This document shows positions 55,236-64,000 of a stretch of DNA of 64,000 nucleotides, piece after piece. Location of the stretch: positions 558,001 to 622,000 of the forward strand of contig JARGXX010000007.1 in the NCBI GenBank assembly GCA_030374765.1. The letters run 5' to 3'. The notes beneath the pieces are model-generated. The model made no database searches, was not told the origin of the DNA, and was given only the letters and a program-made list of their open reading frames with translations. The first letter of the stretch is position 1, and every line of letters begins with the position of its first letter. This stretch comes from Agarophyton chilense. Lineage: Eukaryota; Rhodophyta; Florideophyceae; Gracilariales; Gracilariaceae. The translations under genes and the position numbers were made by a program.

Positions 55236-56004
55236 TGTGGTATTCAACTGTAGACTGTAGAGGTCTCGGTGCAGTAGGTATCCACAGAAATAACCGCGTA
55301 GAGCGGGTGTCGCCTTGCGAGCGACTGTTCTTAGAGGAGAAGAGAGTGTGCGAAATGCAGCCAGGTGTGCCTGAACAATGGAAATAATACGTGTATTCAC
55401 GAGGCGGATGTCCAAATACGGCGGTACGTAATGTACAAGAGATCTGCGCGACAACCCTGGTGGCAACACAGATGACCAGGTCACAGTAGAGAAAACAACA
55501 CACACACACAGAAGGCTGTAGAAAAAGGGCGGTAAACGCGCAACAGTAGAGAATATCCTCCGAACAAGAGCTATAGCTCAGATCGGTTAAGAACTGGTGC
55601 TATAGGTGCCTCTTTGTGGAAAACCACTTTATGATTTCTAGGACTCACCAAGAAGGAGTTTAGGTTGGTTGGTTGTTGATTGGCCTTCGCCGTCCTCACC
55701 TGGGCCTCCTGCCCTTTAATGTGCCAAGAGGCAAAGCAAATACTGTACAGTAAGGCATACACGTGGCGTGCCACTATACAATTATCTAAATAATACCAAA
55801 TAAAATATTTGGTGATGGCACCTTCCAGTGTACACTAAATACAGTACTTCCTAATTAAACTTCTCCTGGTGCAATCTTTCCATGAATTAATTCTTCTCAT
55901 AACTTCTCGTAATCGAGTAGAACCCTAGCAATAGCTTATGAATGCCGTATCTCGACTTCGTAGTATTTCGAACTGTCGAACTCAGGTGCATCCAGAATGC
56001 TACA
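55236..56004. repeat. Solo LTR (769 bp) inserted in RT of element C
   Basis: TGTGGTATTC at one end and GAATGCTACA at the other (near-inverted termini), flanked by perfect 5-bp duplications GTATG (55231-55235 and 56005-56009). The RT coding sequence resumes on both sides. The termini resemble those of the element A LTR (TGTAGTATCC...GAATACTACA), so it may be from a related gypsy family. It contains TAGCTCAGATCGGTTAAGA near 55572, like a tRNA D-arm. Confidence 0.78.
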
Positions 56005-56009
56005 GTATG

Positions 56010-56780
56010 AAGTCAATTACCCGTTGGAAAGTTGCTGGGGCATTCTTCAAACGAAAGGGCGTACGATTAAATCTGAACAGACCTTCATGGGTGAGAAAGG
56101 TTGTCAGCGCTCTCGCATCTTCGGCCAAAGGGATTTGCCAATATCTGGAGTTAGCGTCCAATGTGGTAAATACGACACCTTCGCCTAAGGAATGCAGACA
56201 GTTATCCATGCGAGGTATCGGTTATGATTCCCTCTTGGTTACTGCGTTCAGCTTCCTGTATTCGACACAGAACCTGACGCAGCCATCTTTCTTCGCCACG
56301 AGGACAAGTGAACTTGCCCATTCTGATTGGTTCGGAGGCGCCGGCTCTATGGCTTGAGCTTCGCGCATCTTGTCAATCTGGTCGGCGACAATTTCCATAC
56401 CCTTAAGGCCGGTACGGTATGGGTGCTGGAATTGTGGTCTAGCATCATCCTGGAGGTCAATGCGGTGTGCAGTGGCTCTAATGTTGCCCAATCTACCTGA
56501 CCATATGGCCTGGTATTCCCTGAAGAGATCAAGTACCTGGGGCCGATAGGATTCGAATTCTGCGCCGATAGAGACTGTCCCCTCCCAAGAGTCGACGTCC
56601 TCGTCGGGAGTTGGAGTGGCAAAGTTATCTATTTTGGCCTCCATAATGGCCACAGGCGCAGGTAGAGTGATTCCAATCACTGTACTTTTAGGTAGTTGTA
56701 CGGGTTTATCTCTGAAGTTGCTGATTGTGACCAAGAAGGGCCTGTTGGGGTGGATGTCCATTACTCCATTGGCCATCAAG
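56010..56780 (-). pseudogene. RT (first part) of element C
   Basis: SEWASSLVLVAKKDGCVRFC, EYRKLNAVTKR, VVFTTLDANSRYWQIPLAED, FRLKNAPATFQRVIDFIL: Ty3-type RT motifs in order up to the solo LTR. An upstream segment (AIWSGRLGNIRATAHRIDLQ) is the usual linker between protease and RT. Confidence 0.75.
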
Positions 56781-56999
56781 GTAAGGTGCTTCAGAACCGT
56801 TTTCAGGTGGTTCTGAATCGTTACGAGACTTGGACTGGGAATTGACTGATACAGCTATCTTGGTCATCGGGTGTATCGTTATGGCCTTTGACAAGCGAAC
56901 CTTATTGGACTTTTTGTTTTCGGAGATAACCGCTCGTTTGCAGCTAGCTTTTGGCTCTGCGGCGGAACCAGTTATCGAGATGGAAGGTGCGCGGTAGGA

Positions 57000-57310
57000 T
57001 GCGACTTTTCTAAGGCCTGGATAAATGCTTAATGTATCGATCGATAAGGGAAGTCCCAAGGATTGCCTCATCACCCAAGTTAGGACATACAAGGAACCAT
57101 TTGCGGACTTTGAATTTTCCTAACTGGAGGTAAAGTGGTACCGCCACTTTTGATATCCATTGGTCTACATGATGCATCGGTAATCCTTGGGGTCTTCCTT
57201 GCCTGAACAAAATCCTGCCAACCAAGTGCAATCAGCTTAGGATGGACCAATTTGGGATCAGCGCCTGTGTCCAATTCGGCTGTAGTCATTCGACAGTTTT
57301 CGAAACGAAG
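57000..57310 (-). pseudogene. Aspartic protease of element C
   Basis: AELDTGADPKLVHPKLI carries the DTGAD active site; VGRILF/WQDFV-like and DEAILGTSLIDRY segments close the domain. Fossil. Confidence 0.6.
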
Positions 57311-57399
57311 TCTTACCGTTACTCGAACTTTTTAAACCTCTTTTCTGAGGATAAAGACAGGGTCGTTATTGTGTTCGAATCCTAGTTCATCTTGAGTAG

Positions 57400-60273
57400 T
57401 CCATCATGGGTGGTTTGTATTGGGAGGTGAAGAGCTCTTTAGCTCATGACCGTCCAATTGGTTGAGAAAGGGGCTTGAAGAGGGAGATCTGCCTCGCGTC
57501 GACCCTCTAAGAGTTTTCCGATGGGGTTTCCGTTTCTCTCTGAGGATAAGATTCTTCTTTGGGGTCGTCCGTTGGATATACAATGGCGTGGAACTGTGGG
57601 GCTTTGATCGGAGTATCCGGAGGCGTGGCATGGCATGAGCTTCCCGGGGTTACTGTGGTTCGTTGCTGTGCCCTGTTATACGTTTCTTCGGATCTCCGCT
57701 CCCGGTAATTCTCTTAGCTCAGGGCTAGGAAGTTTTTACGTTCGTCCTCAGGCAAATACCTCGTGCAGTCACAAGGTTGGACCATTGAAAGGCAAAGGAA
57801 GCAGACCCTTGGGGAGCGAACAGAAACGTCCTTGCGGGGCGGAAAGGGAGAATACTTAGGCGTGGGTTGTCCATTTGTTGCTGGATTTCCCTGGGAGGTA
57901 TATGATGGGGGCCCAGATGAAGGAGCACAGAAACTAACCGCGAGGACATCTCCCGAGTCGGCATAATGGAGTGATGATTCGATGTCTGATTCCGTGAAGC
58001 TAACCCGATGGGCTTGGTTGGGTTTACGCGATGGGGTTGCGTGTTTTCTGGATATGTCAGCATTCCGCCTGGAAGTCCTGTAGGTTTTGCCATAACCTTC
58101 TTCTTAGATAAAGAGCCTCCCGAACGAGTATTGCGGGTTTTTCGTGTGGTGATTGGGGACATGTGTCCGAATGGAAGGGAGTAATTTCGTGCTCAAGTGA
58201 CGTTAAAGCAGTCCTTCAAGGAACACGGTTCCACATTGGTAAGCCTTCTTCCATAGGTCGTCGGCGACAGCCGATTCGGTCATGTTGGAGCTCTGCCTAA
58301 AGAAGATTACTTCCCGGTGGGCATTCATTTTAACGTCATCCGTGGCGTACGTATCCAAGAGGTAATGAGCAACCTGAGGGTATGACCTGAGGAGCTCACT
58401 GTCGTGAGCATCTACTAGGTCAGTTTTGCCAGATATCTTCAAAACCACTCAATCGCGCCCCTGTCCTGTAAGAAAGAATTGGAAAAGGTACAGAGTGGCG
58501 CCCTCGTGGACAGCGTTTTGATTGCAGGCCAAACGGAACAAACTCAGAAAGCTAAGGACAGCAATGGGATCGGAACCCGAGAACTTGTCCGTCATGGCTA
58601 GTTGCATCCGTTTGGCCCATTTGGCGACTCTTTTGTTGTATATCGGATGAGTGATTAGTGCTGTCACTGTAATTGGTGGAAATGTAGTGAGAGTCTGCCT
58701 TATACACGTGTCCACATGCACTAGTTGTACTATTGTGCAAAGTGTCCACGATGTGGAGTTCTTATGTTGAACACATAGTACAGGCTGTATGGAATGTTCC
58801 GGAAGAACAGATATGCTGTCTTGTGTATTACAGAAGGCATGCAGTGCTTTGTTGGAACACGATCGTGCATGGAGGCGGATTACACTTAATATGTGCAGGC
58901 ACATTGAATTTGTGCACACGTCCTGGTAATGGTGTGTTGTGAACTGTTGTACCTTGCTGTAGTATGTTGACGTGAATTTGGGATAGGGTTTAATATCATG
59001 TTTGAATATGATTGGTAGTATTGAATGTCCCCGGGTTGTAGTCTAGGGTTTACGTGAGCTGGAGGTTACATGGCTTTCAGAGTTGAGTAGTATATAAGTC
59101 GAAGATCGACAACCTCCAAGTATACTCTTGCCAGAGCTGGCGACCTTCCCTTTCAACACTCAACCTTCCATCTACCTCCATCATCTTTGAGCCACCGTAC
59201 CAGAATACTAAGGAGAGTTGTAGGCCAGCCGATAATTTCGGTAGTCTGAAACCTTGAAAAAAAATTCGTTGGTGGTTGTCAGTGGTTTAAGGCCTTGAAC
59301 GACAGCCTCATCCACTTCCAAGTCGGTCGTTTCGGTCGAGGCCGATTCGGAATCACTCGTGTCCGAATGGTCTCTTCTTTTGCTTCTTCTGTTCTTCTAT
59401 CTCCTGTGGTTACTTCTTTTCTTTCCAGCGGAGTAGGGACCTTAAGGATCGATCTCTCTATCAGATCGGATGGAGCCCTGAGGTCGCTGTACCTCATATT
59501 GTCCTTTGGGTAGGGCAATCTGTCTTTCATCTAGACGCGGAGCCTCTCTACTGCTCCTAGATTGACCTTCCATTGGATTTTATTTATGGCGTTCCCGGCC
59601 AGAGGTGAGTAATACCGCCAGCCCTGCGGGTTTGGTAAGAAGTTGCCATATGGAAGCCGGATGGTTGACTTGTGGAGTGGTTCTAGGGACCGTGTTGCCT
59701 ATCTGGCTGGTGATTGCTCCTTGTACGGCCTGTGAATAGCTCAGACTCCATGACCTTGGGAACGATTCGGGTAATGAGGTAGTCCGTATGGGCAGCAATC
59801 GCCGTTGCGTTTCGCATGTTCAGAATGGACTCCACGTGGGCTGAGGAGAGCTCACGGAGACGGGGCCAGAGAAGGTCGGCAAACCCGGCGGGAATGTTCT
59901 CTATAATTCCTTCGGTTTTACGGGGTTCTCCTTGTGGTGTTTTTGGCCTAGATTTGGCCCTGGTGAGGCCTTCTCGTAAATGCGCTGCTACCGTGCGTTC
60001 TCGGCGAATCCTTTCAAGGACGTCCATCGGAGTCAGTACTCCTTGCGGCTGGATCCTCGTGCGCCTGCTGTCGCTAGCGGTATCAACCTGACGGTCAGGC
60101 GACATCACCGGCGTTGTAGTCCTACTTCGTCCTGCCGTAGGAGTCCTATGGTATGGTCGGTTGGGTGTGTTTCTAGCGTCCATAACGGCGGTTGCTTCTG
60201 TACTTCTGGTCCGTTGGGGAATAAAACCAAAGGTTAGAATCCGGACAATTCTTCGTTCCAGTGGTCCCTTCAA
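57400..60273 (-). pseudogene. Gag of element C
   Basis: From the start near 60240 it shows an Arg/Thr-rich N-terminus (RNTPNRPYHRTPTAGRSRTT), a helical part (SRPKTPQGEPRKTEGIIENI, then LLWPRLRELSSAHVESILN), a charged middle (PLERKEVTTGDRRTEEAKEE) and a capsid-like part (VAKWAKRMQLAMTDKFSGSD, LSFLSLFRLACNQNAVHEGA). A solo copia LTR (58634-59183) sits between middle and capsid parts. No zinc knuckle was confirmed. Gag forms the element's particle. Fossil with several breaks. Confidence 0.55.
58634..59183 (+). repeat. Solo copia LTR in gag of element C
   Basis: 550 bp, TGTTGTATATCGG to CTACCTCCATCA, flanked by perfect 5-bp duplications TCTTT (58629-58633 and 59184-59188). Same family as element B LTRs. 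A near-identical, inverted copy of the LTR plus its gag flank is at 61176-61815. Confidence 0.88.
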
Positions 60274-60289
60274 TTATTTTAAAGGTTTC

Positions 60290-60304
60290 CAAGTCGGGAG
60301 ACCA
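60290..60304 (-). promoter_or_regulatory. Primer-binding-like site of element C
   Basis: TGGTCTCCCGACTTG on minus, three bases from the 5' LTR; 14 bases are identical to the site of element A. Confidence 0.65.
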
Positions 60305-60307
60305 AGA

Positions 60308-60752
60308 TGTAACGCAATGACTGTTGGGTAAGCGTACGGGTCTCGACCGGTGATACCGTTGTAGAGCGGGTCCTAAGGTTCGAATCCTTGACGGCACCAC
60401 TCCCAGAGTACTTGGTGCAATGGGCTAGCGTTTACTGAGTAGTCCTACAGATTGGAGCTACGAAAACGATGGCTTGAAGACCAAAGGGTGGTTTTAATTT
60501 ACCAAAGGGGTTATTCGGTATTCTAACGGTGCCTGCCGTACTCTAGGGGAGAAGTGTCACTCGAGCCAAGTAAATAGTACTGGCGAGGCGCTGGGATCTC
60601 CCTGGCATTGTAATGCTAATCTTTCACACTGATTAAAATAAACTAATAATCCACATGAGTTCACCTGAGTTCGACCCGTCCACGTGTCGCCTGTAAGATA
60701 CCTCAGGCCCCGGCGGCCTACGGGCCTAAGCCTTAATCTTTGCTCCTTTAGA
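60308..60752 (-). repeat. 5' LTR of element C
   Basis: Opens TGTAACGCAATG like the other copy; the outer end is degenerate (CTTTAGA). The tRNA-like GGTTCGAATCC is fully kept (60377-60387), although the surrounding LTR has drifted. Confidence 0.78.
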
Positions 60753-61175
60753 CCGACCTTGACTCTACCACTCGTGCACTTGCTCTGACTTTCAAGTCAA
60801 TTTCGTCGGATCGTTCCGGCAGTAGCAATGGTCACCATTACACCTTCTGTGACCAAGATGGACACACTCAGGATCGATGTTTCATGAATCCGGAGAACCC
60901 CAGCCAACCACCTAACGCCAAAAATCATGGACAAACATTCATCTCATTTGAAGACAGTGGGTGCAGGTGAGGGATCTGCCAAGTCATCTGCTAAGTCTGT
61001 AATGGTGGAAATCGCTGTTTCAGCAGTTTAAAAAACCAACATAGTTCCCCCAGACGATTCGAACACTTATGCTGATAGCGATACGACTGTGCATTGCCTC
61101 CATTCGGAGATGGCGTTCATCCCTGGTTCACTCCACCCTTGTGACGGAACGGTTATGCTCCCTGAACACACTACA
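60753..61175 (+). mobile_element. Copia gag-protease fragment
   Basis: A zinc-knuckle-like HYTFCDQDGHTQDRC at about 60835-60880, then YADSDTTVHCLHSEMAF and LHPCDGTVMLPEHTT, close to the protease of relic 2 (YADSGATAHCFHS, VHPCEKRTVMLANNT). It stops exactly at the LTR at 61176. Fossil piece. Confidence 0.6.
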
Positions 61176-61726
61176 TGATGGAGGTAGATGGAAAGGTTGA
61201 GGGTTGAAAGGGAAGGTCGCCAGCTCTGGCAAGAATTTACTTGGACGTTTTCGATCTTCGACTTATATACTACTCAACTCTTACAGCCATGTAACCTCCA
61301 GCTCACGTAAACCCTAGACTACAACCCGGGTACATTCAATACTACCAATCATATTCAAACATGACATTAAACCCTAACCCAAATTCATTTCAACATACTA
61401 CAGCAAGGTACAACAGTTCACAACACACCATTACCAGGACGTGTGCACAAATTCAATGAGCTTGCACATATTAAGTGTTATCCGCCTCCATGAACGATCT
61501 TGTTCCAACAAAGCACTGCATGCCTTCTGTAATACACAAGACAGCATGTCTGTTCTTCCGGAACATTCCATACAGCCTGTACTATGTGTTCAACATAAGA
61601 TCTCGACAGCGTAGACACTTTGCACATTAGTACAACTAGTGCATGTGGACACCTGTATAGGGCAGACTCTCGCTACATTTCCACCAATTACAGTGACAGC
61701 ACTAATCACTCATCCGATATCTAACA
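61176..61726 (-). repeat. Copia LTR (element B family), inverted
   Basis: 551 bp on minus, about 95% like the solo LTR at 58634-59183. On its right it is followed by AAAGA (61727-61731), the complement of that LTR's TCTTT duplication. On its left it meets unrelated copia sequence. Confidence 0.82.
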
Positions 61727-61815
61727 AAAGAGTCGCCAAATGGGCCAAACGGATGAAACCAACCATGACGGACAAGTTCTCGGGTTCCGATCCCAGTCCT
61801 GTCCTTAGCTTTCTG
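61727..61815 (+). mobile_element. 89-bp piece of element C gag
   Basis: Reverse complement of 58545-58633 with about five mismatches. It still encodes KRVAKWAKRM and TDKFSGSD. It joins the copia pol of element D at a CTG shared by both sides. Confidence 0.82.
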
Positions 61816-64000
61816 CAGGCCTTGGCACCAAGTCCCATGTATCATATTCCATCAGCGACTTGAACTCACTGGCCATTGCATTCGTCCACGTCTTTGAATC
61901 AGCATGTGACATTGCTTCACGATATGACGAGAGGATGTCGTCACTGGCTGTGAGCAGAGCAGTTCCTCGCCACCAAGACGTTGGTTTCCTCCGTTCACGC
62001 GTGGAAGGTTGCAATTCCAGTGTCTTTTGTTCAGGTGACGCAACATGTTTTACCACTGGGGACTCGGCTGTCTCAAATTCGGGTGCTTCGTCACATGCTG
62101 TTGTTGGTGTGGAGTGATCCTTTTGTGCCGCGTCAATAACTGTGGCAGAGTTGTCGAGTACATCCGATTCAGATTCAGCTGGAACTTCAACATTGACATA
62201 ATTGGAGTTGTCAAAACTGTTAAACGGGTCATCCGTGCAGTTCAGCTCTTTAAACCTTACATCTAGTGACACTACTACTTTCTTCTTGTTCACATCCCAC
62301 AGCTTGTATCCGCGAGACCCTGCAGTGTTTCCAAGAAAGACAGCTTCCTTGGCGAGCTTCTCCAACTTCTTCAGCTTGTGGTCCACCACCTTATACCATC
62401 ATTTGCTTCCAAAGACTCGCAGACTGCTCAGATCAGGCTTGCGTCCACTAGACAGCTCAAATGGTGTTACATCACTCGGCAATGTTTTGCAAGTGACTCT
62501 GTTTCGAACATACACTGCAAAATTCACTGCTTCCTCCCGAAATGTATTGAGCAGGTTCCTGTGGTGTAGCATAGAGCGAGCCATGTCTATAACTGTTCGG
62601 TTTAACCTTTCGGCGAGCCCGTTCTGCTGTGGGTTGTACGGCAAAGTTCTATGATGTTCAACACCGAGACGATCTAAATCTGCAGAAAACTTTCGAGAAA
62701 CATATTCACCACCGTTGTTTGTGCGAAATGCAAGTAGCACGTTCTCACGTCGTGCGGTGACGGTTTTCACCTCTGTTCCCGTTTGGTTTTGGATGTATTT
62801 GAGCCACTTTATAAACATCCGAAACACCTCATCTTTGGTCTTGAGTATGTAAAGGGAGCAGTACCTACTGTATTAATCGATGAATGTGACAAAATAACGC
62901 CAACCTTTCAAGGAATCTAGCTCCATCGGCCCAGAAACGTCCGAGTAAACCACTTCCAAGGGCTTTTTTGCGCGTTCCCCCCATTGCTTGCGATTCGGAG
63001 AGCGCTTGGCTTTGCTTACTAGACACGAGTCACACTCATCCATTTTCTGCTTGAAGTTCACATGAAGATCAGATACAACACCGTTGCGAGCCATTTGCCT
63101 GATACCATCTTCATTGACATGAGCCATTCTAGCGTTCCACAGTGATATGTCGGACAGCAGTGCGGTATCTCGATGTGTGAGCTGATCAGAAGCAGTGCGG
63201 AGGAGGTACAGACCTTTGATGCGACGGCCTTGAGCAATGAGTTTGGAATCCTTGTACACACTTGCATGAAGCCTGTTAAAAACAACATGCGCTACCATGT
63301 CACACATTGCCGAAACTCACAATAGGTGGTACCTCAAACCAGGTACGTGCACAATTTGGTTGTGCCTGCACATGCGCTTCGAACCATAAACTGCCAGATC
63401 TAGCTCAACACAGCCTTGTCCTCAAGATTCAAGTTTGCAATCATTGCCAATACTAACACCGGAAGACATTTTGTTCTCATATGGCTGAAACATTGATTTG
63501 TCATGATTCATGTGGGCAGTTGTGCCAGAGACCACGATCCACTGGCTATTGGTGGCCTTGCGCGAACCGGACGCAATGAGACAAACAAGATCAAAACCAC
63601 CATCACCCTCGCCGCACTCGTCCTAGAGTGCGGAGTGAACACTTGTGTGAGCAGACGCTTCTGGATCCTTATTGGCCTTATCACGTTGCCTCTTGAAGAA
63701 TTTTCTCTGGACATGACCATTTTTCCACAATAATGACACACAATCGACTTCCATCGCAGGTTTCTGCCCACCAAGGCGGCGTCATGTACAGGTATATCTT
63801 TTGTGGGATCCCTCATACTCTTCTTGCAGCAAACGTCTCTTGACGAATTCGAGAGTGAGTGGACGGTCACCTATGGTAGTATCGATTTCAACAATCAGGT
63901 GCTCAAAGCGTTCAGGGAGACCACACAGAATAGCCATGGAAATGTGTTCTTCCTCATCGATGACGTCCATGCTTTTCAAGTCCGCCGCAAGATGACGAAC
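61816..64000 (-). mobile_element. Element D: Ty1/copia pol, runs off the window
   Basis: Minus-strand copia related closely to element B. Gag end with CHYCGK-type knuckle (about 63600-63980); protease region; pre-integrase and integrase (NDNGG-like TNNGGEYVSRKF, NPQQNGLAERLNRTVIDMAR); and a linker up to the start of RT (EYDTWDLVPRPAES), where it is joined to the gag piece of element C. The 5' part lies beyond 64000. Broken, several breaks. Confidence 0.78.

Larger units (their letters stand above)
50632..60752 (-). mobile_element. Element C: Ty3/gypsy chromovirus, old
   Basis: 10.1 kb on minus. LTRs of about 446 bp lie at 50632-51077 and 60308-60752; there is a primer-binding-like site (60290-60304) and a polypurine tract (51078-51089). 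The parts are gag, protease, RT/RNase H, integrase with GPY/F and chromodomain segments. Two solo LTRs sit inside it: a 769-bp one in RT and a 550-bp copia one in gag. The LTRs are roughly 80-85% alike by eye. Many breaks; clearly old. No matching target duplication at the two ends (AACTT versus CCGAC), which suggests a later rearrangement or recombination between copies. Confidence 0.85.

Noticed and set aside
1-64000. CRISPR array, rRNA genes, bacterial operon features
   Set aside because: No regularly spaced short repeats, no rRNA cores and no bacterial gene layout; every recognisable gene is from a eukaryotic transposon family.

Overview
This is a eukaryotic, repeat-dominated, gene-poor interval. 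I found no complete, convincing host gene, no tRNA or rRNA gene and no CRISPR array. It holds LTR retrotransposons of the Ty3/gypsy (chromovirus) and Ty1/copia groups, relics of two DNA-transposon families (PiggyBac and Tnp2/CACTA-type), LTRs, and long stretches of anonymous AT-leaning DNA. The organism cannot be named with confidence. PiggyBac proteins with a C-terminal Cys/His finger, Myb/SANT-like proteins with a basic coiled tail, and chromodomain gypsy elements together suggest a protist such as an oomycete, or possibly a red alga. This is inference from family resemblance only.

Layout. 0.1-0.4 kb: a small Cys-rich coding-like tract. 0.9-13.6 kb: a PiggyBac-like transposon with recognisable inverted ends, cut in two by a 9.8-kb chromovirus on the minus strand (element A, 2968-12787). 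Element A has two 716-bp LTRs about 97% alike and a 5-bp target duplication (AAGAT). It carries a long open frame on the opposite strand between pol and its 3' LTR. 13.6-25.4 kb: mostly non-coding, with a decayed Myb/SANT-like gene, a mirrored pair of TATA-box motifs, a GC-rich block and small tandem repeats. 25.4-28.4 kb: a decayed plus-strand copia relic (F). 29.1-34.5 kb: a decayed minus-strand copia relic with short LTRs (E). 35.8-38.4 kb: a minus-strand Tnp2 transposase relic. 39.0-50.6 kb: several copia elements in contact (relic 3 on minus; element B on plus with 550-bp LTRs; relic 2 on plus; an LTR plus the 3' tail of a minus-strand copy). 50.6-60.8 kb: a second chromovirus on minus (element C), itself hit by two solo LTRs. 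60.8-64 kb: a mosaic of a copia fragment, a copia LTR, an 89-bp piece of element C gag, and a minus-strand copia (D) that runs off the window.

How the parts relate. Nesting gives relative ages: PiggyBac is older than A, and C is older than both solo LTRs inside it. A and C share a primer-binding-like site (TGGTCTCCCGACTT) and a C-terminal chromodomain. Both also place an opposite-strand, poly(A)-terminated unit between pol and the 3' LTR. The sequence around 58.5-59.2 kb recurs in inverted form at 61.2-61.8 kb with the same LTR/gag junction, so the right end has been rearranged by duplication. All LTR elements here look broken and are described as fossils.
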